From an uncultured Oscillospiraceae bacterium (GTDB lineage Bacteria > Bacillota > Clostridia > Oscillospirales > Acutalibacteraceae): DNA of 40,770 nt. This document shows positions 32,248 through 40,027 of this stretch, piece after piece. Within the stretch, counting starts at the first letter, position 1. Each line of letters starts with the position of its first letter. The position numbers and the translations under genes were made by a program. Under the pieces are notes generated by a model, which was not told the DNA's origin, ran no database searches, and saw only the letters and a list, made by a program, of their open reading frames with translations. The stretch spans positions 1 through 40,770 of the forward strand of contig URGA01000008.1 of assembly GCA_900547275.1 (NCBI GenBank), read 5' to 3'.

Positions 32248-32550
32248 TCATAAAACCTTGATGTTTTCGGGATACTGAGCGGCAAGCTCCGTTAAGTGAA
32301 GCTGAAGCCCTTTCAGAATATCCTGTGCAGCGGCGGGATCGCCGGTAATGACAAAGCGAAGAAAACCTTCGTCCATCTGAGCCTCCGCCTCCAGACCGAT
32401 TATCTCGGTAACCGTGTTCGCCGCCATAAGGCAGGCGCTGGAAACTGCCGCGCAGACAATGTCTTCGCCGTGGGGCGCGTTCATCGCGTGACCCTTGGCT
32501 TCAAATCCGGTAAGTCCGCTGCCGTCAAAGAAAAAATCTATCTTGATCAT
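32248..32550 (-). CDS. prp: Ribosomal-processing cysteine protease Prp
   Basis: This 100-residue protease removes the L27 N-terminal extension. The segment GHAMNAPHGEDIVCAAVS contains the catalytic His (about residue 21) and Cys (about 33) of the YsxB/Prp family. Its ATG overlaps the rplU stop by one base (TAATG). The order rplU-prp-rpmA and the presence of the cleavable L27 leader fit each other. Confidence 0.96.
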   Translation of the reverse strand: MIKIDFFFDGSGLTGFEAKGHAMNAPHGEDIVCAAVSSACLMAANTVTEIIGLEAEAQMDEGFLRFVITGDPAAAQDILKGLQLHLTELAAQYPENIKVL

Positions 32551-32858
32551 TACGCGTTGATAGCTGTGATTTCAACCTTTGTGTAAGGCTGACGATGACC
32601 CATCTTGCGCTTTTCGTCCTTCTTGGGCTTGTAGGTGAAGACAGTGATCTTCTTACCCTTGCCGTTCTTAAGGACTTTAGCCTTAACTGTTGCCTTTTCG
32701 CAATCCTTGCCGGCTTTAAGACCGTCGTCTGTGCCAACTGCAAGAACATTGTCGAAAGTTACTTCGGCATCAGCCTCTGCGCCGAGCTTTTCGATGTAAA
32801 GCACGTCGCCCTCGGAAACCTTATACTGTTTTCCGCCGGTAACAATAACAGCGTACAT
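32550..32858 (-). CDS. rplU: 50S ribosomal protein L21
   Basis: This 102-residue protein starts MYAVIVTGGKQYKVSEGDVLYIEKL, the canonical L21 N-terminus, and ends with the RNA-binding KRKMGHRQPYTKVEI. It binds 23S rRNA. It is the first gene of its operon, after a structured leader and a consensus-like promoter. Confidence 0.98.
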   Translation of the reverse strand: MYAVIVTGGKQYKVSEGDVLYIEKLGAEADAEVTFDNVLAVGTDDGLKAGKDCEKATVKAKVLKNGKGKKITVFTYKPKKDEKRKMGHRQPYTKVEITAINA

Positions 32859-32930
32859 GAGAAATACCTTCCTTTATTCAGACTCGCTACGACAGGCGCA
32901 CAAAGTGCTTACAGCCTGCAATATGCGGCT
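32859..32930 (-). ncRNA. L21 leader (cis-regulatory RNA)
   Basis: The 5' leader of rplU contains a nested hairpin on the minus strand: CAGGC-tgtaa-GCAC-TTT-GTGC-GCCTG. It is placed between the promoter and the L21 ribosome binding site. Position and structure fit the L21 leader by which ribosomal protein L21 is thought to autoregulate in Firmicutes. The family match is recalled and not computed. Confidence 0.65.
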
Positions 32931-32935
32931 TAAGA

Positions 32936-32964
32936 ATTATACAATATTGTCTTTTCAAAGTCAA
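32936..32964 (-). promoter_or_regulatory. rplU operon promoter
   Basis: On the minus strand, -35 TTGACT (32964-32959), exact 17-base spacer, perfect -10 TATAAT (32941-32936), as expected for a ribosomal protein operon. It begins 3 bases after the stop of the XRE gene. Confidence 0.88.
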
Positions 32965-32967
32965 GTA

Positions 32968-33186
32968 TTATTTATATAATTTCTGATTGTCCGTTCTGCC
33001 GAGAATGTAATCGGTTGAAACGCCGTAATAATCAGCAAGTTTTATAAGGTGGCGTATCGGAAGTTCGTTTGCTCCCCTTTCATATCTTGCATACATTGTT
33101 TGAGAAATTCCGAGATGCTCCGCAATCTCCGTCTGCGTTTTGTCGCTATCTTCCCTCAAATCCCTTATTCTTTTTATATAGTCCAT
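32968..33186 (-). CDS. XRE-family transcriptional regulator (small repressor)
   Basis: This is a 72-residue protein that is almost only a Cro/C1-type helix-turn-helix (IRDLREDSDKTQTEIAEHLG then SQTMYARYERGANELP). It ends with LIKLADYYGVSTDYILGRT. Such minimal proteins repress phage, toxin-antitoxin or small accessory genes. I chose the ATG at 33186, with GGAGG 7 bases upstream. It is divergent from the two-TM protein gene. Two related 16-bp operator-like palindromes lie between them, so autoregulation and repression of the partner are likely. It lies between the rplU promoter and the S15 gene, a place where accessory genes are unusual. Confidence 0.9.
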   Translation of the reverse strand: MDYIKRIRDLREDSDKTQTEIAEHLGISQTMYARYERGANELPIRHLIKLADYYGVSTDYILGRTDNQKLYK

Positions 33187-33215
33187 AGAAATTCCTCCGT
33201 ACACCAATTATATGT

Positions 33216-33231
33216 AGTACAGAAATTTACT
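33216..33231. promoter_or_regulatory. Operator-like palindrome O2 (XRE region)
   Basis: AGTACAGAAATTTACT is an imperfect 16-bp palindrome. It shares 13 of 16 bases with the perfect palindrome O1 25 bases away and lies upstream of the XRE -10 (TATAAT on the minus strand at 33212-33207). Confidence 0.6.
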
Positions 33232-33232
33232 A

Positions 33233-33261
33233 TTGACTTTAGTAAATATATTTACTAGAAT
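33233..33261 (+). promoter_or_regulatory. Promoter of the two-TM protein gene with perfect operator O1
   Basis: -35 TTGACT (33233-33238), 17-base spacer, -10 TAGAAT (33256-33261). The perfect 16-bp palindrome AGTAAATATATTTACT (33241-33256) fills the spacer almost exactly, the classic position for a repressor that blocks RNA polymerase. Confidence 0.75.
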
Positions 33262-33293
33262 TGTGTTAAAATGCGCAATAAAGGGTGAAATAT

Positions 33294-33734
33294 ATGAACC
33301 ACCATGAAATTTTACTCAGATACAAATATGAGACTGCGTCTGAACAATATCGAAAAATACACAAAAAATTCAAAAATGATTCTGCACGGCTTTACTGTAA
33401 ATACGAGATAAAGAACTATGCTTCCGCACCGCTTGCAATCATTGCGGTAATTATATTGATATGCATTGTCTTTTCTGTTGTTTGCAGAGATAAACTCGCT
33501 TTGTGCATACTTATATGCGAACTAATAATTGTTCTCTCGGTGCGGACAATAAATAAAAAGCTAGTAAACCAAAGGAATTTTTTTGCTCACGTCAAAGGTT
33601 CTCCATATTCGGAAGAATTAGAAAAATTAAAATATCATTATCTTAACTACTACGATTCCGTTATAGGATTTGTAGATAACGTCAACGATTTTTGTTGTGA
33701 CTGCGAAGAAAACTGCGGTATTTGCAAAAAGTAA
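33294..33734 (+). CDS. Small two-TM protein with cysteine-rich C-terminus, unknown function
   Basis: This 146-residue protein has a charged N-terminal helix (about 1-42, rich in Tyr, Lys and Arg), then two membrane segments (about 43-65 and 69-87) joined by only a few residues. A second helical part follows (about 95-130). It ends with five cysteines in FCCDCEENCGICKK, which may bind metal or form disulfides. The short hairpin of two TMs between soluble helices is reminiscent of two-TM effector (SLATT-like) proteins, but I do not recognise the family. The ATG at 33294 has AAGGG 8 bases upstream; a GTG at 33285 lies within that site. It is divergent from and probably repressed by the XRE protein. 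Base composition is more AT-rich than its neighbours. Confidence 0.75.
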   Translation: MNHHEILLRYKYETASEQYRKIHKKFKNDSARLYCKYEIKNYASAPLAIIAVIILICIVFSVVCRDKLALCILICELIIVLSVRTINKKLVNQRNFFAHVKGSPYSEELEKLKYHYLNYYDSVIGFVDNVNDFCCDCEENCGICKK

Positions 33735-33768
33735 AATTAATCGACGAAAACCGCTTCCAAAATTATAC

Positions 33769-33797
33769 TTTACAAATTAATATTAATGTGATATAAT
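33769..33797 (+). promoter_or_regulatory. rpsO promoter
   Basis: -35 TTTACA (33769-33774), 17-base spacer, perfect -10 TATAAT (33792-33797). Confidence 0.8.
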
Positions 33798-33803
33798 CAG
33801 TGC

Positions 33804-33890
33804 GCTGTGTACGGATTACACGGATTCGGGTGTAAGCTCTGTGTGAGCGGTTCACCTTCCCGCTTCTGTGTTTTTCGATTAGCGGCAAAT
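33804..33890 (+). ncRNA. Structured rpsO (S15) leader
   Basis: Between the promoter and the ribosome binding site three short hairpins can be drawn: GTGTA/TACAC (33807-33821), GGTG-GCTC/GAGC-CACC (33829-33856) and CCGCT/AGCGG (33860-33885). Ribosomal protein S15 represses its own mRNA in several bacterial groups through leader structures that differ by lineage. This is a plausible example, but I cannot match it to a named family. Confidence 0.5.
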
Positions 33891-33912
33891 AATACTAATG
33901 AGGTGAAAAATT

Positions 33913-34188
33913 ATGACACAGGCTGAGAAGCAGGAAATCATCAAAGCTTATGCCACACACGAAGGCGACACAGGTTCTCCCGAGGTTCAGGTTGCTGTTC
34001 TTACAACAAGAATCAACGAACTGACAGAGCATCTTAAGGTTCACAAGAAGGACCACCATTCACGCAGAGGTCTGCTGAAGATGGTAGGTCACAGACGTAA
34101 CCTGCTTGTATATCTTTACAAGAAGGACGTTGAAAGATACCGTGCGCTCGTTAAGAAGCTTGGCATCCGTGACACAATCGATAAGTAA
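33913..34188 (+). CDS. rpsO: 30S ribosomal protein S15
   Basis: This 91-residue protein is two or more residues longer than the common 89. Core segments: HEGDTGSPEVQVAVLTTRI, HLKVHKKDHHSRRGLL and VGHRRNLLVYL. S15 binds the central domain of 16S rRNA early in assembly. The ribosome binding site is AATGAGGTG. It is followed by a strong terminator and then pnp, the rpsO-pnp order widely conserved in bacteria. Confidence 0.98.
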   Translation: MTQAEKQEIIKAYATHEGDTGSPEVQVAVLTTRINELTEHLKVHKKDHHSRRGLLKMVGHRRNLLVYLYKKDVERYRALVKKLGIRDTIDK

Positions 34189-34197
34189 TTGCTGAAA

Positions 34198-34236
34198 GCA
34201 GACGACGGAGCACTTCTGTCGTCTGCATTTTTTACT
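34198..34236 (+). terminator. rpsO terminator
   Basis: GCAGACGAC (34198-34206) and GTCGTCTGC (34218-34226) form a perfect 9-bp stem followed by ATTTTTT. Some read-through may supply pnp, since no separate pnp promoter is obvious. Confidence 0.9.
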
Positions 34237-34245
34237 TTTGTATCC

Positions 34246-34328
34246 AAAGGAGGGGCGCTAAATAGTAGTAAATTGAGACCGGGAAATGATTTTGCGGTTT
34301 GAATTTATTACTATTGCACCTCCTTTTG
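34246..34328 (+). promoter_or_regulatory. Long pnp leader hairpin, possible RNase III/PNPase autoregulation site
   Basis: AAAGGAGG (34246-34253) faces CCTCCTTTT, and AATAGTAGTAAATT (34261-34274) faces AATTTATTACTATT (34302-34315, one wobble). An inner ACCG/CGGT pair lies in the loop. Together they give an about 83-nt imperfect hairpin between the rpsO terminator and pnp. In E. coli a long stem at the equivalent place is cut by RNase III and lets PNPase repress itself. Here the role is inferred. Confidence 0.6.
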
Positions 34329-34365
34329 ATAAATAATAAATTTACAGAAAGATGAGGTACAAATT

Positions 34366-36570
34366 ATGTTTTTCAAGAATTTCAAAGTTTGGGAAACCGA
34401 GCTTGCCGGCAGAAAACTTACTCTTGAAACCGGCAAAATGGCAGGCCTCGCCAATGCGTCAATCATGGCGCGCTACGGCGACACAAACGTTCTTTGTAAC
34501 GTAACGGCTTCTGCAAAGCCCCGCGAAGGTGTGGATTTCTTCCCCCTCAGCGTTGACTACGAAGAAAAGATGTATTCGGTAGGCAGAATTCCCGGCTCTT
34601 TCCAGAGAAGAGAATCACGCCCCTCCGAAAAGGCTATTCTTACTTCACGCTGCATTGACCGCCCGATTCGTCCTTTGTTCCCGAAGGATATGCGCAATGA
34701 CTGCAGCGTTGTTGCAACAGTTATGTCAGTTGACCCTGACTGCTCACCCGAAATTACAGCAATGATCGGTGTTTCCGCCGCCATCGCTATTTCCGATATT
34801 CCGTGGGATGGCCCCATCAGCGGCGTAAACGTTGGTCTTGTTGACGGCGAAATCGTTATCAACCCCACTCTTGAGCAGAGAGCAAAGAGCGACCTTAACC
34901 TGACAGTAGCTTCTACTGCAGACCTGGTTGCAATGATCGAGGCAGGCGGTAACGAGATTGACGACGAAACAATGTTCAACGCTATTATGGCAGGCCACGA
35001 AGAGAACAAGAAGATTGTTCAGTTCATCAACGGCATTGTTGAAGAAGTAGGCAAGCCCAAGTTTGCGTTTGAATCTTCAAATCCCGATCCTGAGATCATG
35101 GCTGAGATTGAAGACTTCTGCATCGAGGACGTTAAGAAAGCCCTTGACACAGACGACAAGAACGTTCGCGACGAACGTCTTCTGCCTATCTACGAAGCAG
35201 TTCACGAGAAATTTGACGAGCGCTTTGAGGGCAACGAAGCAAAACTTGACGAGATCATGTATCTTGTTCAGAAACACGTTGTTCGCTCATGGCTCAAGGA
35301 CGAGCACAAGCGTGTAGACGGAAGAGGAATTGACGAGATCCGTCCTCTTAACGCTGAGGTAGACCTGCTGGCAAGAGCCCACGGTTCAGGCCTGTTCACA
35401 AGAGGTCAGACCCAGGTGCTTTCAGTTACAACTCTCGGCCCGATCAGCGACGCTCAGCAGCTTGACGGTCTTGACGAGCAGACTGAAAAGAGATATATCC
35501 ACCACTACAATTTCCCGAGTTATTCCGTTGGCGAAACAAAGCCCTCAAGAGGTCCGGGACGTCGTGAGATCGGTCACGGTGCGCTGGCTGAAAAAGCCCT
35601 TCTGCCCGTTATCCCCTCAGTTGACGAATTCCCCTACGCTATCAGAGTTGTTTCCGAAGTTCTTTCTTCAAACGGTTCAACATCTCAGGGCTCAATCTGC
35701 GGCTCAACTCTTTCACTTATGGCTGCCGGCGTTCCGATTAAAGCTCCCGTTGCAGGCATCAGCTGCGGTCTTATCACCGGCGACGAAGGCGTTTACGGCG
35801 ACTTCATGACAATGGTTGATATTCAGGGTCTTGAGGACTTCTACGGCGACATGGACTTCAAGGTTGCCGGCACAAAGAAGGGTATCACCGCAATTCAGAT
35901 GGACCTTAAAGTTCACGGTCTTACTCCCGCAATCATCAAAGAAGCTTTTGAGAAAACTCACAAAGCAAGAAATTATATCCTTGACGAAACCATGCTTCCC
36001 GTTATCAGCGAGCCCCGCAAGGAGCTGTCACCTTACGCTCCCAAGATGCTCACTCTTCAGATTGACCCCGACAAGATCGGCGACGTTATCGGCAAGGGCG
36101 GCAAGGTTATCCAGGAGATCCAGAACACTTACGACGTTAAGATCAACATCGAAGAAGACGGCAGAGTATTCGTCAGCGGTATTGATATTGACAAGTGCAA
36201 GGGTGCTGTTGAAGTTGTTAAACTTATTGCAACCGATCCAGAAGTAGGCGCGTTCTACAAGGGCGTTGTAACCCGTCTTATGAGCTTCGGCGCTTTCGTT
36301 GAAATCGCTCCCGGCAAGGAAGGCCTTGTTCACATCAGCCGTCTTGACGTTAAGAGAACCGAAAAGGTTGAAGACGTTGTAAACGTCGGCGATTCAGTAA
36401 TCGTTAAGTGCATTGAGATCGACGATCAGGGACGCATCAATCTTTCACGCCGCGACGCTCTCATCGAGCTTGAAGGCATGAAACCTGAAAACGACATTGA
36501 CGAAGCTCCCCGCAAGCCTCGCCGCGACCACGACAGACATTCAGGCCACGACCATCGTCCCAGAAGATAA
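34366..36570 (+). CDS. pnp: Polyribonucleotide nucleotidyltransferase (PNPase)
   Basis: This 734-residue phosphorolytic 3'-5' exoribonuclease has two RNase PH domains (about 10-225 and 305-540) joined by a helical domain. A KH domain (about 555-615, IDPDKIGDVIGKGGKVI) and an S1 domain (about 625-695, GVVTRLMSFGAFVEIAPGKEGLVHIS) follow. The C-terminus ends in a short His/Arg-rich tail (DHDRHSGHDHRPRR) beyond the S1 domain. The ribosome binding site is GAGGT. A long leader hairpin upstream may mediate autoregulation. Confidence 0.98.
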   Translation: MFFKNFKVWETELAGRKLTLETGKMAGLANASIMARYGDTNVLCNVTASAKPREGVDFFPLSVDYEEKMYSVGRIPGSFQRRESRPSEKAILTSRCIDRPIRPLFPKDMRNDCSVVATVMSVDPDCSPEITAMIGVSAAIAISDIPWDGPISGVNVGLVDGEIVINPTLEQRAKSDLNLTVASTADLVAMIEAGGNEIDDETMFNAIMAGHEENKKIVQFINGIVEEVGKPKFAFESSNPDPEIMAEIEDFCIEDVKKALDTDDKNVRDERLLPIYEAVHEKFDERFEGNEAKLDEIMYLVQKHVVRSWLKDEHKRVDGRGIDEIRPLNAEVDLLARAHGSGLFTRGQTQVLSVTTLGPISDAQQLDGLDEQTEKRYIHHYNFPSYSVGETKPSRGPGRREIGHGALAEKALLPVIPSVDEFPYAIRVVSEVLSSNGSTSQGSICGSTLSLMAAGVPIKAPVAGISCGLITGDEGVYGDFMTMVDIQGLEDFYGDMDFKVAGTKKGITAIQMDLKVHGLTPAIIKEAFEKTHKARNYILDETMLPVISEPRKELSPYAPKMLTLQIDPDKIGDVIGKGGKVIQEIQNTYDVKINIEEDGRVFVSGIDIDKCKGAVEVVKLIATDPEVGAFYKGVVTRLMSFGAFVEIAPGKEGLVHISRLDVKRTEKVEDVVNVGDSVIVKCIEIDDQGRINLSRRDALIELEGMKPENDIDEAPRKPRRDHDRHSGHDHRPRR

Positions 36571-36582
36571 TTAAACAAAAAC

Positions 36583-36614
36583 AAGGCAGGGTTTATTCCC
36601 TGCCTTAATTTTTT
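36583..36614 (+). terminator. pnp terminator 1
   Basis: AAGGCAGGG-TTTATT-CCCTGCCTT followed by AATTTTTTT, directly after the pnp stop. Confidence 0.9.
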
Positions 36615-36629
36615 TATACATATAAAAAT

Positions 36630-36668
36630 AACCTGCCTTGCAAACGCAAGACAGGTTTTTCTTTTTTT
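36630..36668. terminator. Second terminator, shared by pnp and the GPH transporter
   Basis: AACCTGCCTTGC-AAAC-GCAAGACAGGTT, with one mismatch, is followed by TTTCTTTTTTT on the plus strand. On the minus strand it is followed by ATTTTTATA and could end the converging transporter transcript. Confidence 0.8.
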
Positions 36669-36671
36669 GTA

Positions 36672-38147
36672 TTATTCGGCTGTTTCGCCCTTCGCCGCAC
36701 GGCGGGCAGACAGTTCGCTGGCAATCTTTGCTTTCTTCTCGCCCACGATGTCATACTTGAACATGGGGATTGTTGAAAGGAGCGCCAGAATTCCGGGAAC
36801 AGCGGTGTATGCAAAGAAGATAACGTCCTTTGTGTGAACGTCAAATCCGCTGAGAGTGCCTGCGGTAATCTGGCTTACAGCGTCTGAATAGCCTGAGAGC
36901 TGAACGAACACCAGACCGAGAGCCGTTCCGAGAGCAAGGCAAACTTTAATTGTAAGGGTAAGGATTGAATAAGCCGCACCCTCCATACGCTTGCCTGTTT
37001 CGTATTCATAATAATCTACGCAGTCGGCGGTCATAATCATAGGCATAAGTGTTACCGCGCCGAACTGAAGTCCAATAAGGAACAAAGACGCATAGAAAAA
37101 AATGGTAAGCACCATATTTTCGGGATTTCTGAACCAGAAATAACCTATAATGAAAGACAGGATTGAAACGGCGAAGCCGTAAAACGACATAAGAAGATAA
37201 ACTTTTTTCTCGCCCATTTTCTTAATAAGGAACGGACAAATAGCCATGCTTATCATTGAGCCTACAGCTGTTACGATTCCGAGAACGGCAACGAGGTTCT
37301 GGGAGCCCAGCAAAACGTTTGCCGCCTGAACCTGGATACCCATTGCCATCTGGCGGCCGAAGCCCAGGAAGTAGGAAACGATAACAAGCATAAGGGGCTT
37401 GTTCTGCTTAAGTGCGCGAACCATATCGCCGAAGGTTGTCTTTTCGCCTGAAACATAGGGCACGCGCTCTTTGTTGAGCATAGGAATAAGAGCGAAAAGC
37501 AGACAGCCCAGCACCGCAGTAAGAACTGCGGTAAAGAGATATTCCGAAGAAATCATCGGAGTGTCTGTCTCGCCGCTTTTAACGAAAACTCTTGAGCCGC
37601 CGGGAATGATAAGGCAGGCAATAGGAACGATAACAACGCAGGCGGAAAAGCCTATCTGCTTAAATGTGTTTGAAATAGAAACAACGTTCGTTCTCTCCGT
37701 AGGATTAGGAGTAAGAACGGAAGCAATGCCCTGGGACGGAACGTCGCCCAAAGTCATCGCAAGAGACCAGATAAGATATGTAATAAATATCCACGCATAA
37801 AGTCCGAAACCCTTAAACGGAACTTTAAGGAAAACAACGGCGGTCATAATGAGCAAGGGAGCTATTGAATAGAGTATCATTGACTTGAACTTGCCGCGCT
37901 TGCTCTTTGAACGGTCAATAAGATTTCCCACCACCGGGTCAAATACAGCTGAAACAATCTTTGCAACCAAGATAAGAATTCCCACTACCGCGATATCCGC
38001 GCCGAGAATAGAAGCGTCAAACTCGGCCTGATATGAGTTGAGAAGTCCGACGATTGCCTGAAATCCGAAGAGGCCCAGCGAATAAGCCGCAATCTCTTTG
38101 AAGTTCATGTGTTTCTGTTTTGTAACGTCTGCTAATGTATTTGCCAT
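36672..38147 (-). CDS. GPH/MFS-type sugar:cation symporter
   Basis: This is a 491-residue membrane protein with about 12 TM segments. AAYSLGLFGFQAIVGLL at the start, DPVVGNLIDRSKSKRGK after the second TM and MTADCVDYYEYETGKRMEG in the second half are typical of the glycoside-pentoside-hexuronide:cation symporter family (MelB/XylP-like). These take up glycosides with Na+ or H+. The substrate is unknown. The ATG at 38147 has GGAGGGG 5 bases upstream; the GTG six bases earlier has none. It lies downstream of an SDR gene across a terminator-like hairpin, so it may be expressed by read-through or separately. Confidence 0.88.
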   Translation of the reverse strand: MANTLADVTKQKHMNFKEIAAYSLGLFGFQAIVGLLNSYQAEFDASILGADIAVVGILILVAKIVSAVFDPVVGNLIDRSKSKRGKFKSMILYSIAPLLIMTAVVFLKVPFKGFGLYAWIFITYLIWSLAMTLGDVPSQGIASVLTPNPTERTNVVSISNTFKQIGFSACVVIVPIACLIIPGGSRVFVKSGETDTPMISSEYLFTAVLTAVLGCLLFALIPMLNKERVPYVSGEKTTFGDMVRALKQNKPLMLVIVSYFLGFGRQMAMGIQVQAANVLLGSQNLVAVLGIVTAVGSMISMAICPFLIKKMGEKKVYLLMSFYGFAVSILSFIIGYFWFRNPENMVLTIFFYASLFLIGLQFGAVTLMPMIMTADCVDYYEYETGKRMEGAAYSILTLTIKVCLALGTALGLVFVQLSGYSDAVSQITAGTLSGFDVHTKDVIFFAYTAVPGILALLSTIPMFKYDIVGEKKAKIASELSARRAAKGETAE

Positions 38148-38170
38148 ACACACCCCTCCAAAATTACAAT

Positions 38171-38216
38171 AAAGGACGAAGCCGCTCCTCTCTCCCTAAG
38201 AACAGCCACGTCCTTT
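38171..38216 (-). terminator. Hairpin between the SDR and transporter genes
   Basis: On the minus strand AAAGGACGTGGCTG and CGGCTTCGTCCTTT form an up to 14-bp stem with one mismatch and two wobble pairs. TTTATTGTAATTTT follows. It is a probable intrinsic terminator or attenuator after the SDR gene. Confidence 0.65.
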
Positions 38217-38228
38217 TACAGCTAATTA

Positions 38229-39065
38229 TTATTCGTTTTTAAATACTTCAGCGAACAGGTCAATATCAGCGGCTTTCATAATAGCGCTGAACAGTCTTGA
38301 ACCGTTAACAGGCAGAAGCTTGCCGAATACTGACATTGCGTGAGCGTCCATTCCGTGGATCTGAAGAGCCTGCTTGTGCTCGATACCGAACATGATCATC
38401 TTTACCATAGTATCGCAGTTGGTGGAGATCATGTTGATAACTTTCTCGCCCTTGCCTGAGCCTTCGTCCTGGCTGCGGAAAATATCAGTCTTTGTAAAGC
38501 CGGGGCAAACAAGGCCAACATAGCATTTTCCTCTGAACTCTTCGCGAAGAGCCTCGGTAAAGCCCTTAAGCGCTGCTTTTGAAGCGCTGTACATTGATGT
38601 TCCTGCAAGGCTCATAAGAGCGGCGGAACTGTCAATATTTACGATGCCGGGAGTACTGCTCTTAAGCAGCATCGGCAGGAATGTTTTAACAGAGTAAACA
38701 CAGCTGTAGAAGTTGATGTTCATTGCTCTTTCAATCTCTTCATAGCTGTAGCGGTCAAAACGCTTAAACTTGGGCAGAATGCCGGCATTGTTGATAAGCA
38801 CATCAACCTGAACGCCCTCTTCAACCAGTTCGTTATAAAAGTTTTCCCAGTTCTCGCGAACAGAAACGTCGAACAGTTTATATGAGAACTGCTCAGCATA
38901 AGTGGGACCTAATTCTTCAATAAATTTAAGCATTTTGGATTCGGAACGCGCAACACCGATAACCTTGCAGCCGTGCTTTTTAATAAGTGTGGCGGCAATG
39001 CCTGCGCCCATTCCTCCGGAAGCACCGGTTACAACTACAGTTTTGCTGTCAAGCCAACAATACAT
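38229..39065 (-). CDS. Short-chain dehydrogenase/reductase (SDR)
   Basis: This is a 278-residue classical SDR oxidoreductase. It has the cofactor motif TGASGGMGAG near residue 14, NNAG, and the catalytic Ser...YSASK tetrad. The length and C-terminal extension suggest an NAD(P)-dependent reductase or dehydrogenase of a hydroxysteroid-like or sugar type. The substrate is unknown. The ATG at 39065 has GGAGG 8 bases upstream. A promoter lies in the 3' end of the MBL-fold gene. The neighbouring transporter and TetR-type regulator suggest a small inducible unit, which is inference only. Confidence 0.88.
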   Translation of the reverse strand: MYCWLDSKTVVVTGASGGMGAGIAATLIKKHGCKVIGVARSESKMLKFIEELGPTYAEQFSYKLFDVSVRENWENFYNELVEEGVQVDVLINNAGILPKFKRFDRYSYEEIERAMNINFYSCVYSVKTFLPMLLKSSTPGIVNIDSSAALMSLAGTSMYSASKAALKGFTEALREEFRGKCYVGLVCPGFTKTDIFRSQDEGSGKGEKVINMISTNCDTMVKMIMFGIEHKQALQIHGMDAHAMSVFGKLLPVNGSRLFSAIMKAADIDLFAEVFKNE

Positions 39066-39098
39066 ATTAATTTCCTCCAATCAAAAATTCACGGAATT

Positions 39099-39127
39099 AT
39101 TATACATTATTATTTCAGGATTTACAA
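39099..39127 (-). promoter_or_regulatory. Promoter of the SDR gene
   Basis: On the minus strand, -35 TTGTAA (39127-39122), exact 17-base spacer, perfect -10 TATAAT (39104-39099). It overlaps the last codons of the MBL-fold gene. Confidence 0.7.
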
Positions 39128-40021
39128 CATTTTTTCTGCATTATAATCAATAGTTCCGTTTTTTTCCACAGTTACGGTGACAGTACCGTTGACGTCTGTC
39201 CTGTAAACGGAGGCTCCCGCGTCCTCAAAACGCGAAATCGTGTTTTCATCCGGGTGGCCGTAGGAATTTTTCGCACCAACGGAAACAACAACGCAGTCCG
39301 GCATTGCTTCTCTCAGAAAAATGTAGCCTGATGAAGTGGAACTGCCGTGATGTCCTGCTTTGAGCACATTGCACTTAACATCATACCCCGCCTGAATAAC
39401 AGACCGCTCCTCCTCAGACTCAGCGTCTCCCATAAAAAGAAACACCTTATCAGCGTATTCCATACGGATAATTACGCTGGCATTGTTAAGGTCGGAAGGC
39501 GATGAAGTAATCGGCCCTATCACGGTGCACACCGCTTCGCCGACGCTGAACTCCATTCCGGGCTCAGCGGTAAAGGTATTAACGTTTTTCGCCTGAAGTT
39601 CGCTAATAAAATTATTGTAGCAATTCGTGTCTGCCGTTTGCGGCGAAATAACGGCGTTTTCCACTTCGACGCTCTCAACAACACGGGCAAGCCCGCCGCA
39701 GTGGTCCTCGTGGGGATGGGTATTAACAACGTAGTCCAGCTTCACCGTGCTTGAAGTTACCCAGTCGGCAACAAAATCTCCGTCTGCAACATTTCCGCCG
39801 TCAATGAGCATTGACGACGTGCCGCAGGTAACGAGAATGCTGTCCGCCTGACCTACGTCTAAAAAACGGACCGTTAAATCGTCAGAAGTAATATTTTCTC
39901 TTTTCTCAGTGGTTTCTTCCCCGAAAAAATAACCAGAATTAACGGAAGAACAGCCGTTAAGCAGTAAAACCGATAAACAAACCACCGCAATTATTTTTAG
40001 TATTTTTGCACAATCTTTCAT
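39122..40021 (-). CDS. Secreted metallo-beta-lactamase-fold lipoprotein (ComEC/Rec2 domain-like)
   Basis: This is a 299-residue protein with a lipoprotein signal (about 1-24), ending at LLLNGC, where the Cys would be lipid-modified. The rest is an MBL-fold hydrolase with the metal motif NTHPHEDHCGGL (HxHxDH), a later GDAE ligand and KAGHHGSSTS. It resembles the C-terminal nuclease-like domain of ComEC/Rec2 but has no channel part, so it is a stand-alone extracytoplasmic hydrolase (nuclease or phosphodiesterase likely). It is anchored outside the membrane. The ATG has no ribosome binding site and lies within about 7 bases of a TATAAT box. Confidence 0.87.
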   Translation of the reverse strand: MKDCAKILKIIAVVCLSVLLLNGCSSVNSGYFFGEETTEKRENITSDDLTVRFLDVGQADSILVTCGTSSMLIDGGNVADGDFVADWVTSSTVKLDYVVNTHPHEDHCGGLARVVESVEVENAVISPQTADTNCYNNFISELQAKNVNTFTAEPGMEFSVGEAVCTVIGPITSSPSDLNNASVIIRMEYADKVFLFMGDAESEEERSVIQAGYDVKCNVLKAGHHGSSTSSGYIFLREAMPDCVVVSVGAKNSYGHPDENTISRFEDAGASVYRTDVNGTVTVTVEKNGTIDYNAEKML

Positions 40022-40027
40022 ACAGCG

